Assembly (NCBI GenBank): GCA_905479995.1
Contig: CAJQON010000024.1
Span: 1 to 64,000, forward strand
Reading direction: 5' to 3'
DNA length: 64,000 nt
Source: an uncultured Flavobacteriales bacterium
GTDB lineage: Bacteria > Bacteroidota > Bacteroidia > Flavobacteriales_E > Vicingaceae
Below are positions 27,192 through 36,400 of the stretch, piece after piece. The notes beneath the pieces are model-generated. The model made no database searches, had not been told where the DNA came from, and was given only the letters and a program-made list of their open reading frames with translations. Each line of letters starts with the position of its first letter. Position 1 is the first letter of the stretch. The translations under genes were made by a program, and so were the position numbers.

Positions 27192-27413
27192 ATTAAAAAG
27201 AACCTTGTATTAATCGCAATCATTATACTATTTGTAATTATTTCGTTTGGAGTTTTTGTTTGGGCTATCCAGCAAAAAGTATTGGCCGATAAACAAAGTA
27301 TACAGTTTGAGTATAATTTAGAGTCTGAAAGGAAGCAGTCTACTCGTATAGCAAATGAATTAAATAATAAATTAGACTCTTTAAAAATAGAGTTGTCTAA
27401 GCAGTGTTCATAG
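27192..27413 (+). CDS. Small membrane protein with coiled-coil tail, possible ATT start
   Basis: An open frame from 27168 to a TAG at 27411 encodes a protein-like sequence but has no ATG, GTG or TTG at a sensible place. From the ATT at 27192 it reads (M)KKNLVLIAIIILFVIISFGV, a typical N-terminal membrane anchor, then WAIQQK and a charged helical stretch with NELNNKLDSLKIELSKQ ending in Cys-Ser. That gives 73 residues. Either ATT is the start codon (known for infC in E. coli), the start codon was lost by mutation, or the gene is a remnant. The hydrophobic pattern and helix periodicity argue that it was coding. It lies between the rpsA terminator and pyrR. Confidence 0.4.
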   Translation: MKKNLVLIAIIILFVIISFGVFVWAIQQKVLADKQSIQFEYNLESERKQSTRIANELNNKLDSLKIELSKQCS

Positions 27414-27463
27414 AAAAAATAGAACGTTTTTTTATTAAATAATTAAATTATCAATAATTAGTA

Positions 27464-27471
27464 TATCTTTG
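27464..27471 (+). promoter_or_regulatory. Putative -7 element for pyrR-pyrB
   Basis: TATCTTTG matches TAnnTTTG and ends only 7 bp before the pyrR ATG. Transcription from it would start within a few bases of the AUG, giving a nearly leaderless mRNA. Confidence 0.45.
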
Positions 27472-27478
27472 TGCTTTA

Positions 27479-28033
27479 ATGAAACACAGTGATCGAATAA
27501 TACTAGACTCAAAGCAATTTGATCTGACCATTAAAAGACTCTCCCATCAACTTATTGAGAATTACAACGACTTTTCTAATACTATTATAATTGGCTTACA
27601 GCCTCGTGGCACCTTTTTAGCCAAAAGAATTCAAGAAGAACTTCATTCCATTAATAAAGATTACTCTATTCAGTTGGGTGCTTTAGATGTTACTTTTTAT
27701 AGAGATGATTATAGAAGACAAGGAGATCCTTTGGTGCCGAATGAAACCGAAATGAATTTTGAGATTGAAAATAAGAATGTAATATTGGTAGACGATGTAC
27801 TATTTACAGGAAGAACAATAAGGTCTGGTTTAGATGCCATGCTTTCTTTTGGAAGACCAAGCAAAGTAGAGCTTATGGTGCTAATTAATAGACGATATGA
27901 AAGGCATTTACCAATACAAGCTGATTATATAGGGAAAAACGTTCATTCAGTAGTTTCTGAAAGGGTAAAAGTAACCTGGAAGGAAACCGATGGTAACGAT
28001 GAAGTAACTTTATACACACCAGACAATGAGTAA
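27479..28033 (+). CDS. pyrR: PyrR bifunctional pyrimidine regulator / uracil phosphoribosyltransferase
   Basis: 184 residues. IIIGLQPRGTFLAKRI and the PRPP-binding motif VILVDDVLFTGRT are typical of PyrR. In Gram-positive bacteria PyrR attenuates pyr operons by binding leader RNA and also makes UMP from uracil. Here it overlaps pyrB by 8 bp. The predicted leader is too short for PyrR-type attenuation upstream of itself, so in this organism enzymatic activity or another target is more likely. Confidence 0.92.
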   Translation: MKHSDRIILDSKQFDLTIKRLSHQLIENYNDFSNTIIIGLQPRGTFLAKRIQEELHSINKDYSIQLGALDVTFYRDDYRRQGDPLVPNETEMNFEIENKNVILVDDVLFTGRTIRSGLDAMLSFGRPSKVELMVLINRRYERHLPIQADYIGKNVHSVVSERVKVTWKETDGNDEVTLYTPDNE

Positions 28034-28952
28034 ATTGAGTGTAGAGCATTTATTAGGCATTAAACATCTTCAAAAAGAAGATTTAGAACTAATATTTAGT
28101 ACGGCAGATAATTTTAAGCAAGTTATTAATCGTCCAATAAAAAAAGTGCCTTCTCTTAGAGATATTACAATTGCCAACTTATTTTTTGAAAACTCTACTA
28201 GAACCAAGCTTTCCTTCGAATTAGCCGAAAAACGATTGTCTGCAGATATCATCAATTTTTCATCAGCAAACTCATCAGTAAAAAAAGGAGAAACATTAAT
28301 AGATACCGTAAACAACATTCTTTCAATGAAAGTTGATATGGTGGTAATGCGTCATCCTAATCCTGGAGCTGCTGAATTTTTATCTAAACACGTTGACGCC
28401 AAAATAGTTAATGCTGGAGATGGAGCACATGAGCATCCAACCCAAGCTTTATTAGATGCTTTCTCGATAAGAGAGAAATATGGAGACGTAAATGGAAAAA
28501 ACGTAGTTATAGTTGGAGATATACTTCACTCAAGAGTGGCATTATCTAATATATTCTGCTTGCAAAAGTTAGGAGCAAACGTAAAGGTTTGTGGACCATT
28601 AACCCTAATTCCAAAGCATATAAAAACCCTTGGAGTTGAAGTTGTAACAAACTTAAAAGAGGCACTAAAATGGTGTGATGTAGCAATGATGCTAAGAATT
28701 CAGTTGGAAAGACAGGATATGAAATTTTTTCCATCGCTTAGAGAATATTCTATGTTGTATGGATTAGACAAACAACTACTGGATAGTTTAGATAAGCAAA
28801 TAACAGTAATGCATCCTGGGCCTATAAATAGAGGTGTAGAAATAACATCAGACGTTGCAGATAGCAAACAGTCAATTATATTAAATCAAGTAGAAAATGG
28901 AGTAGCGGTAAGAATGGCCGTGCTTTATTTGTTAGCAGGTAAAAAAGAATAA
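28026..28952 (+). CDS. pyrB: Aspartate carbamoyltransferase, catalytic subunit
   Basis: 308 residues. The carbamoyl-phosphate loop FFENSTRTKLSFE, HEHPTQALLDAF and the aspartate-domain HPGPINRGVEI are intact. It joins carbamoyl phosphate and aspartate in the second step of pyrimidine synthesis. It overlaps pyrR by 8 bp, indicating coupling. No pyrI regulatory chain follows. Confidence 0.96.
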   Translation: MSKLSVEHLLGIKHLQKEDLELIFSTADNFKQVINRPIKKVPSLRDITIANLFFENSTRTKLSFELAEKRLSADIINFSSANSSVKKGETLIDTVNNILSMKVDMVVMRHPNPGAAEFLSKHVDAKIVNAGDGAHEHPTQALLDAFSIREKYGDVNGKNVVIVGDILHSRVALSNIFCLQKLGANVKVCGPLTLIPKHIKTLGVEVVTNLKEALKWCDVAMMLRIQLERQDMKFFPSLREYSMLYGLDKQLLDSLDKQITVMHPGPINRGVEITSDVADSKQSIILNQVENGVAVRMAVLYLLAGKKE

Positions 28953-29029
28953 ATTATTTATGTTTCGTTTTGGTGTATGGATACATCTCTAACCAAACAC
29001 TAAATACAATAAACTAAATACTAAAAAGA

Positions 29030-29461
29030 ATGAAAGCAGTAATTAAAACAAACAAAGGTGACATGACCTTGGAGCTTTACAGTAAAGATGCACCAAAAAC
29101 AGTTGAAAACTTTACAACTTTGGCAAAAAAAGGATTTTACAATGGATTGAGTTTCCATAGAGTAATTCCTGATTTTGTAATTCAAGGTGGTTGCCCAGAT
29201 GGAACGGGTGCTGGTGGACCAGGACATCAAATTGATTGTGAGTTAGATGGTGATAACCAATACCACGATAGAGGAGTATTGTCTATGGCACATGCAGGAA
29301 GAAATACTGGAGGCTCTCAGTTTTTTGTGTGTCACAGCAGAAATAACACAGCTCACTTAGATGGAAACCATACTTGTTTTGGGAAAGTAGTAGATGGTTT
29401 AGATGTAATAGATGCTATTACTGAAGGGGATGTAATGAACAGCATAGAAGTTGAAGATTAA
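29030..29461 (+). CDS. Cyclophilin-type peptidyl-prolyl isomerase
   Basis: 143 residues, a minimal cyclophilin without signal peptide. The motif [20 protein letters not shown] carries the catalytic Arg and hydrophobic pocket, with GGSQFFVCH and [15 protein letters not shown] following. It isomerises X-Pro bonds in the cytosol, PpiB-like. An intrinsic terminator follows it. Confidence 0.94.
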   Translation: MKAVIKTNKGDMTLELYSKDAPKTVENFTTLAKKGFYNGLSFHRVIPDFVIQGGCPDGTGAGGPGHQIDCELDGDNQYHDRGVLSMAHAGRNTGGSQFFVCHSRNNTAHLDGNHTCFGKVVDGLDVIDAITEGDVMNSIEVED

Positions 29462-29482
29462 TAAGAACTATTTTTAGATTTA

Positions 29483-29517
29483 AACTCCTTAGCAAATGTT
29501 GCTAGGGAGTTTTTTTT
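29483..29517 (+). terminator. Intrinsic terminator after the cyclophilin gene
   Basis: Stem AACTCCTTAGC / GCTAGGGAGTT followed by eight T. Confidence 0.82.
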
Positions 29518-29584
29518 GTCTTAATTTTAAGATTGTACTAGGTATTATTGCTGTTATTAAACAACACTTTAGGGATTTTAAACT

Positions 29585-30187
29585 ATGAACAAATTAGCTA
29601 TCATACTATTGTTATTTATCGGTAAAGGAGTTTTTGCGCAGGATACCATTAGAGTTCAATGGGCAGACACTACCTATTCTTACTTATTGTTTAGTGAAAA
29701 TGGAAGTGTTATAGATACCACTTGGTTATTAAAACCAGAACTGAAAGATGCATTTTACAAGAGGTTTGGTGAAAATACCGTTTTGGCTGAACAGGGTTTA
29801 ATTGAAGATGGAGAAAAACAAGGCCAATGGGCATATTGGGGAGCAAATGGAGCTCTAAGAATGACGGAAAACCATTTGAATGGTAAATTACATGGTTCAA
29901 GAAAGGTATATTGGGATGAGGGCTCGTTGAGAGAAAATTTTAATTACATTAATGGAGTTGAAGTTGGTTTTCAAATGAAGTTTGATTACGCTGGAAAAAT
30001 GTGGTACAAGAAAAAGATTGATGAAAAAGGAAATGGAACGTTTTGGGAGTGGAAAAAAACAATTGTACAAACAGGTAATTTGAAGAATTGGCAAAAAGAT
30101 GGAGTTTGGAAAATGAAATCAACTGTTAACGGTCATCTTATTAAAGAAGAATATTATGTTAAAGGTAAGCTGTCAAGAAAACCTTAG
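29585..30187 (+). CDS. Secreted MORN-repeat protein
   Basis: 200 residues. A signal peptide ends near VFAQ. Residues 75-200 hold several MORN-type repeats, with QGQWAYWGANGALR, GKLHGSRKVYWDEGSL and KDGVWKM-like units, as in the large YwqK-like family of Bacteroidota. The family is sometimes labelled antitoxin, but no toxin is seen here and a periplasmic or surface role is more likely. It is convergent with ribH and its stop is 1 bp from that of ribH. Confidence 0.75.
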   Translation: MNKLAIILLLFIGKGVFAQDTIRVQWADTTYSYLLFSENGSVIDTTWLLKPELKDAFYKRFGENTVLAEQGLIEDGEKQGQWAYWGANGALRMTENHLNGKLHGSRKVYWDEGSLRENFNYINGVEVGFQMKFDYAGKMWYKKKIDEKGNGTFWEWKKTIVQTGNLKNWQKDGVWKMKSTVNGHLIKEEYYVKGKLSRKP

Positions 30188-30188
30188 G

Positions 30189-30677
30189 CTATAGCTCGTT
30201 TTTAAATGCTACCATTTTTATAGCTGTAATAGCAGCTTCATCTCCTTTGTTTCCATGTTTTCCGCCAGATCGATCAATGGCTTGTTGAAGAGTATTGTCG
30301 GTTAAAACACCAAATATTGCAGGTTTGTTGTATTTAAGACTAACATCTTTAATTCCTAATGCAGCACCTTCGCAAACAAAATCAAAATGCTTTGTTTCTC
30401 CCTGAATAACACTGCCTAAACAAATGACTGCATCCACCTCAGTTTTTTCAAAGAATAGTTGAGCTGCTAAAGGCAATTCAAATGCACCTGGAATAAACTT
30501 CACATTAATATTAGCTTCTAGTGCTCCGTGTTTTAGTAGAGTAGTGTGAGCACCATTAAGCAAGCCTTTGGTAATTTTTTCGTTCCACTCAGAAACAACA
30601 ATTCCGAAAACCATATTGCTGGCATTCGGAATTGAATTAATATCGTATTCAGATAAATTTTTATTTGCTGTAGCCAT
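30189..30677 (-). CDS. ribH: 6,7-dimethyl-8-ribityllumazine synthase
   Basis: 162 residues, normal length. VPGAFELPLAAQ-type (here IPGAFELPLAAQLF), ICLGSVIQGETKHFDFV and GVLTDNTLQQAIDRSG are the substrate- and phosphate-binding regions; the catalytic His lies in the ETKHFD segment. It condenses the pyrimidine and butanone-phosphate precursors in riboflavin synthesis, usually as an icosahedral or pentameric assembly. Its start overlaps the stop of the upstream TPR gene (TAATG). Confidence 0.96.
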   Translation of the reverse strand: MATANKNLSEYDINSIPNASNMVFGIVVSEWNEKITKGLLNGAHTTLLKHGALEANINVKFIPGAFELPLAAQLFFEKTEVDAVICLGSVIQGETKHFDFVCEGAALGIKDVSLKYNKPAIFGVLTDNTLQQAIDRSGGKHGNKGDEAAITAIKMVAFKNEL

Positions 30678-31363
30678 TATTGTTTTAATGCTTCTGTTCT
30701 AGCAATGTACTTGTCAATGGTTAATGCTTCTTTAGAATCTGGATAATCTGCTTTAATAGCTTTGTATTTTGCCTCTGCTGAAGCAAAGTCACCTTTGTCT
30801 TCATAAGCAATACCAGCTTTAAATAAGTAGATAGGAGATGTTAAATTGTTTGAATTTTTTAACGAAGCTTTCTCATAATAAGAAATAGCATTGTCTATAT
30901 CATTTAATTCAGAATAACAATCACCAATTGCACCAAGAGCAACTGCGCTAATCATTACATCCTCAGAGCTAAATGTTTTTAATTCATCAATAGCATATTC
31001 AAACTCACCTGAATTTCTATAACATAACCCTAGGTAATAATGAGCTAAGTTGGCAGATTTTGTTCCACTGTAATTCTCAGCAATGTCAATAAAGCCTAAA
31101 TTGTCTCCAAAACCGTTAATTGCCATTTGTAATGAATCTTGCTCAAAATATTTTTCAGCCATATACATTTCCTCTTGAGCTTCAATTTCCATTGGAGCAA
31201 TAATTATAGTTTTATAGGCATAATAACCACCAATTAAAGCTATAACCAAAAGAACGCCAATTAAAAGTCTCTTTTTATTGGCCTCAATAAAGTTTTCTGT
31301 TTTGCTATATACCTCCTGAACGTCAATAAGAGTCTCAGTATTTTCTGTTGTGTTTTTACTCAT
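30677..31363 (-). CDS. Membrane-anchored TPR protein (YfgM-like)
   Basis: 228 residues. A cytosolic N-terminus of about 33 residues is followed by one membrane segment (about 34-52) and TPR repeats (about 75-225), including LAHYYLGLCYRNSGEFEYAI and ALGAIGDCYSELNDIDNAIS. It resembles YfgM-type inner-membrane proteins that take part in handling of exported proteins. It is coupled to ribH by a 1-bp overlap. The link to riboflavin synthesis is probably only genomic. Confidence 0.8.
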   Translation of the reverse strand: MSKNTTENTETLIDVQEVYSKTENFIEANKKRLLIGVLLVIALIGGYYAYKTIIIAPMEIEAQEEMYMAEKYFEQDSLQMAINGFGDNLGFIDIAENYSGTKSANLAHYYLGLCYRNSGEFEYAIDELKTFSSEDVMISAVALGAIGDCYSELNDIDNAISYYEKASLKNSNNLTSPIYLFKAGIAYEDKGDFASAEAKYKAIKADYPDSKEALTIDKYIARTEALKQ

Positions 31364-31450
31364 TGTGCTTTACATATATTATAAGAGTGGCAAAAATAGT
31401 TTTTTTTTAACTTTGATAACAATTATAATGCTTAAATCTATACATCTTTT

Positions 31451-31458
31451 TAAATTTG
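31451..31458 (+). promoter_or_regulatory. Putative -7 element for recF
   Basis: TAAATTTG matches TAnnTTTG and ends 4 bp before the recF ATG, implying a leaderless or nearly leaderless transcript if used. Confidence 0.35.
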
Positions 31459-31462
31459 TAGC

Positions 31463-32566
31463 ATGTATTTAAAATACCTTTCCGTACTTAATTTCAAAAA
31501 TTACGATGAAGCTCAATTAGAGTTGTCGGAAAAAGTGAATTGTTTTCTAGGAAATAATGGTGGAGGAAAAACCAATTTATTGGATGCTATTTATTACCTA
31601 TCTTTTTGTAAGAGTTACTTTAATCCAATTGATAGCCAGAATATTAGGCATGAATCTCCTTTTTTTGTTATAGAAGGAAAGTACCAAAATAAACAGGATG
31701 AATTACAGCTATATTGCGGGCTAAAAAAGAGTCAGAAAAAGCAATTTAAGTTGAATAAGAAGAGTTATGAGCGCTTAGCAGATCATATTGGTAAAATACC
31801 ATTGGTTATTATTACTCCTTTGGATATTTTATTAATTATTGATGGCAGCGATGTGAGGCGGAAGTTTGTGGATGGTATAATCTCTCAATATGATAAAACC
31901 TATTTAAATAACCTTATTCAATACAATAAAGCGCTAAACCATAGGAACTTATTGCTTAAGTCTTTTTGGATTAATCGAAATTTTGATCAAGAGACCCTGG
32001 AAGCTTGGAATGTACAGCTTATTCAGTATGGAAGTTTAATTTATGAAGCACGAACTAAATTTGTTGAAGATTTTAGTTCCATTTTTCAAAAGTATTACGA
32101 AAAGTTAAGTGGCAACAAGGAAGTGGTTGAGTTGGTTTATAGATCTCAATTGCACGATGGAACGTTTGCTGAATTACTTGAAAACAATATTGCAAAAGAC
32201 CGAGCGAACCATTATAGTAATGTAGGTATTCATAAAGATGATTTATTGTTTAATATCGGGGAGCTCTCTTTAAAAAAGTTTGGGTCACAAGGTCAGCAAA
32301 AGACTTATCTATTGGCTTTAAAGTTAGCTCAGGCAGAACTTATACAGAAAATTAGCAAAATTAAAGCTATTATTTTGTTGGATGATATTTACGATAAATT
32401 GGATGGAGAAAGAATGAACCAATTGTTGAGCATTGTTGGTGGTGGAAATTTTGGTCAAATCTTTATTAGTGATACTAATTTAGAGCGTATTCCGAATATA
32501 TTATCCGCTGAAAAGATTAATTTTAAGGCTTTCCATATTAAAGATGGAGGAGTGATAGATGTCTGA
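31463..32566 (+). CDS. recF: DNA replication/repair protein RecF
   Basis: 367 residues. Walker A GNNGGGKTN is at 30-38, the signature region FGSQGQQKTYLLALKLAQ and Walker B IILLDDIYDKLD follow, as in RecF. It is an SMC-like ATPase that, with RecOR, loads RecA at gaps. In many Bacteroidota recF is followed by a DUF721 gene, as here with an 8-bp overlap. Confidence 0.95.
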   Translation: MYLKYLSVLNFKNYDEAQLELSEKVNCFLGNNGGGKTNLLDAIYYLSFCKSYFNPIDSQNIRHESPFFVIEGKYQNKQDELQLYCGLKKSQKKQFKLNKKSYERLADHIGKIPLVIITPLDILLIIDGSDVRRKFVDGIISQYDKTYLNNLIQYNKALNHRNLLLKSFWINRNFDQETLEAWNVQLIQYGSLIYEARTKFVEDFSSIFQKYYEKLSGNKEVVELVYRSQLHDGTFAELLENNIAKDRANHYSNVGIHKDDLLFNIGELSLKKFGSQGQQKTYLLALKLAQAELIQKISKIKAIILLDDIYDKLDGERMNQLLSIVGGGNFGQIFISDTNLERIPNILSAEKINFKAFHIKDGGVIDV

Positions 32567-32840
32567 AAAACCATTAAAACAAGCTATAAACCAATTGCTA
32601 AGAGCCTATGGTTACGGAGGGCAGTTAGATGAAATGGAATTGCTTAGAGTATTTGAAGAGCAGATTGGAAAAATGTATGTTAATCATACAAAAGAAGTTT
32701 CGTACAAAGATAAAATGCTATACATACATTTGGATTCCGCTTCACTTAAGCAGGAATTGAGTTATGCTAAAGAAGATATTAAGGAACGTTTAAATAAAGC
32801 TATGGGCAAAATAATGGTGGAGAAGATAATGATAAAATAG
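32559..32840 (+). CDS. DUF721 (DciA-like) protein
   Basis: 93 residues. It matches DUF721: LRAYGYGGQLDEMELLRVFEEQIG, then a basic stretch and SASLKQELSYAKEDIKERLN. DUF721 includes DciA, a loader of the replicative helicase DnaB in bacteria without DnaC. The gene overlaps recF by 8 bp. Assignment as DciA itself is inference from family and context. Confidence 0.82.
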   Translation: MSEKPLKQAINQLLRAYGYGGQLDEMELLRVFEEQIGKMYVNHTKEVSYKDKMLYIHLDSASLKQELSYAKEDIKERLNKAMGKIMVEKIMIK

Positions 32841-32841
32841 T

Positions 32842-33384
32842 ATGGCTTCAATTAAACAAATACAAGAAAAAGTTGGGCGTTTTAAACTGAAGAAGAAATT
32901 GGCTGGTTTGGATCGAAATGTGAAAGCGTTTAATTTAGAGAAGGCTAGTAAGATAGGTGTTTTATATAATGCCACCAATAGAGAAGATGCTGAGTTAGTG
33001 AAAAAGTTCGTTCAATATTTAAAGGAGGAAAGAAAAGAGGTGATTTCTTTGGGGTACATTAATTCTAAAGATGCCTCAGAAATGGTTAAAACTCATTTAA
33101 ATTATACTTACTTCGATAATAAAGGCTTGTCTAAAATTCAAATCCCTAATACACCTGATGCGTTAAGCTTTATGTCTACCTCATTTAGTGTTTTAATAGA
33201 TATGAATCGTTTAGATTGTTTTCCCTTGGAATATATTGCCTCACTTTCTAATGCTAAGTTTAAAGTTGGTGCATCAGGAAACTATAGGGATGCTGCTTGT
33301 GATCTTATTTTGGATATACCAAAAGATGAAGGGTTAGATTATTATATCATTCAAGTAAAGCATTATCTTCAAATGATTAATTGA
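32842..33384 (+). CDS. Conserved Bacteroidota protein, DUF6913-like
   Basis: 180 residues without signal or membrane segment. A basic N-terminus (QEKVGRFKLKKKLAG) precedes a mixed fold with IGVLYNATNREDAELVKKFV, DMNRLDCFPLEYIASLSNAKFKVG and a C-terminal YYIIQVKHYL. It resembles the family annotated DUF6913 in Bacteroidota, from memory. It starts one base after the DUF721 stop, so it is in the recF operon. No catalytic motif is recognised and no function is proposed. Confidence 0.6.
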   Translation: MASIKQIQEKVGRFKLKKKLAGLDRNVKAFNLEKASKIGVLYNATNREDAELVKKFVQYLKEERKEVISLGYINSKDASEMVKTHLNYTYFDNKGLSKIQIPNTPDALSFMSTSFSVLIDMNRLDCFPLEYIASLSNAKFKVGASGNYRDAACDLILDIPKDEGLDYYIIQVKHYLQMIN

Positions 33385-33402
33385 TAAGATTTTTTTGCAA
33401 TA

Positions 33403-33434
33403 AAAAAGGGCCTCAACTGAGGCCCTTTCTTTTT
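33403..33434. terminator. Bidirectional terminator
   Basis: Stem AAAGGGCCTCA / TGAGGCCCTTT with a short loop lies between the recF operon and the convergent subtilisin gene, with A and T runs on either side. Confidence 0.88.
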
Positions 33435-33450
33435 GTTGTTTAATATGTAC

Positions 33451-36400
33451 TTATTGTTTAACCACTTTAAAAGACTCAATTCCACTAGTTGTTTCTACTT
33501 GTATAAAGTATAAACCTTTACTTGCGTTAGTCATGTCAATTTTTAATGTGTTTTCATTTAACTCAGTAGTGTTGTATATAATTTTACCTGTAACATCTAT
33601 CAAAGTAAGTTGTTTTGCATTGGCTAAACCATCAATGTTTAACACATTACTTGTAGGGTTAGGGTAAATACTATATCCAGCATTACTAATTGGATCACCA
33701 ATTCCAGTACAAGGATCTACTGTAATGGTTACATGTGCAGTATCTGGACAGCCAGTAGTTGTGTTTGTACCTGTAGCAATGTAAGTTGTTGTAGCACCTG
33801 GTACAAATGGCACACCGTTAACAACACTGTTCGTCCATGAGTAAGTATCGGCTCCAATTGCAGTTAATGTAACTGTGTCGCCTGCACAAATAGTAGTTGC
33901 AGGACTAGCACTTGCTGTAACTACTGGAGATAATATAACTGTTAAACTTCCATTGTCAACTGCAGAACCACATGTATTGGTTACCGTTAATGAGTATGGA
34001 TGTGTTCCGGCAGCACCAAAATTCATAGCAGGAAATCCTCCTGTAGCAGTTGGGCTTGCAGGCGAACCAGCAGGAAAGCTCCAGTCTAAACTGTTTCCTC
34101 CAGTAGAAGCCGACCCATCAAAATAGACATCTCTTCCAGAACAGATGTTACCTGAAGGAGTGTGAGTTGCTACGGCTGTTGGAGCAACATCTACATAGAT
34201 GGTTTTAGAAGCTTGTCCGAAACAACCAGCAACAGTAGAAGAGACGCTATAAGCGCTATTTACTGTAGGACTAGGAGATATTGAAGTTCCCGCACCACCT
34301 GGTGTCCAATTGTAAGTTCCACCACCAGAAGCAGTCAATGTAACTGAACTACCAGAACAAATTGTGTCAGCAGTTGCTGATATGTTTATTGTTGGAGTAG
34401 GATTAACAGTAATATCTACAGAGTCAATTCTGTATGTATTACAACCTCCACCTACAACTTGTAAATATGTTCTGTATGTTCCTGGAGAACTATAAATTAC
34501 ACTATCAATTATATTTATTGATTGGTTTGGTGTAACTCCTGGAAAAGACCATAGTAAAGTATCTTGATAGGTAGATCCAGATGCATCATAAGTTACCAAT
34601 TCTCCTTCACAAATTGTAGTAGGAGAGGCTGATAGACTAATAGTTGCAGGATCTGCTGTTAACACTGGAAAAATATAATGACTCAAAGAAGTAACTCCTG
34701 TCCATTGAACAGTGTAATCTTGCCAAGTTCCGTTTGTTAGTTTCTCATAGCCTGTAGTTGTACTTGCATTAGTATTGAATGTGTTGGTAACTACTGCTAA
34801 GGTGTCACCTGCAGCAATGTTTAGGTTTGAAAAATCTACACCTACAGCAATTTCTGATGAAGCAGGAAGTGGTACAGGAGTAGTAAATCTCCAATAGTAA
34901 ATGCTTCCTTGAGTTACATAGTCAGCTAAATTTAAAGTTCTTGTAGCTAAAGGCGCACCAGTAGGAGCTCCTCCAGTTGCATCCCAAACGTTAACTTCAA
35001 AAGTAGGATTTGTAGCGTTAGTTGCTACTCCAATCCAAATGTAAACACCTTCAACAAATTGGGCGTTAGAGCCAATTATTCCAGATGGAAAATACTCTGC
35101 TTTTGCATCTTGAGGCGCAGGCAATGTATATGCATTGTTTCCGGATAAATACCCACCAGCTGTAGCTCCATATAATCTTGAAGTCCAACCAACGTGTATT
35201 CCGGCAGTACTAGAAAAAGTATTGTCATCTAAATTAGGCTCATTACAAGAACCAGGTGTTGTAACAGTAATGTATGCTGTTTTTGTTTCAACATCGCTAC
35301 CATTGGCATTTGTAGCGGTTAATCTAACTTCGTATACACCAGGAGTGTTATAGGTAACAATATGTGGTCCCTGTGTGATAGCAGTAGCTGGTGATACACC
35401 ACCTAAGTTTTGATTATCAAATCTCCATGCCCATTGTGTAGGTCCAAATGTTGATTGATCGGTAAAGGTAACTGAACCACCCGCTGTAATCGTTGTAAAG
35501 TTTACCGTAAATAATGCATTAGGAGCACTACTTAGTGTAGCGCCAACACAATTCATGGCGGCTAGCGCGTTAATTCTACCAGCACCCAATTCTCCAATAT
35601 AGCTAGGGTTAACACCATCTATATTGTCAGCAGTACTGTAAAGGCAATTTAGCAAATCGTTGTTCGGCATGTTTGGGTTTAATGATTTCATTAAACCTAA
35701 TAAGCCAGAAACCATTGGACAAGCCATTGAAGTACCTTGCATATCTGCATAATTGTTAGTTGGTACAGTACTATGTATAAATGTACCAGGAGCAGCAATG
35801 TCTACTGAATTAGCACCATAACAAGAAAAACTTGCTTTTGCATCGTTAGTAGTAGTAGCAGCTACAGCTACAGCATTAGAGTAATTAGAAGGGTAGTGAG
35901 GAGTAACATCGTTATCTACATTACTGTTTCCAGCAGCAGCAACAACAATAGAACCTTGACCAGTAGCCCAGTTTACCATGTTTTGACCAGATGTTGAAAA
36001 TCCAGTACCACCCCATGAACAGTTAATAATGTCAGCTCCGTTTAAAGCTGAATAGTAAATACCGTCATATCCATTGTTTACTGAGTTTGAACCAGAACTG
36101 TTTTTTGTTGATTTAACAGCCATTATTGAAATACCAAAACCAATAGAAGAAACTCCTTGATTGTTATTTGTTTCGGCACCAGTTGTACCAGCAACGTGAG
36201 TTCCATGATCCCAAGAGTTAGTTAGTGGGTTAGGGTTATTATCGTTGTCTCCAACATCAAATCCATTTACATCATCAATGTAACCGTTGTTATCATCATC
36301 AACACCATTATTAGGAATTTCTCCAGTATTAACCCATAAAACATTGGCTAAATCTGGATGTGTAATTTGAATAGCATTGTCGGTAGTTGCAACTATAATA

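Noticed and set aside
29585-30187. Antitoxin of a toxin-antitoxin pair
   Set aside because: The YwqK/MORN family label suggests it, but the protein has a signal peptide and no toxin gene is adjacent.
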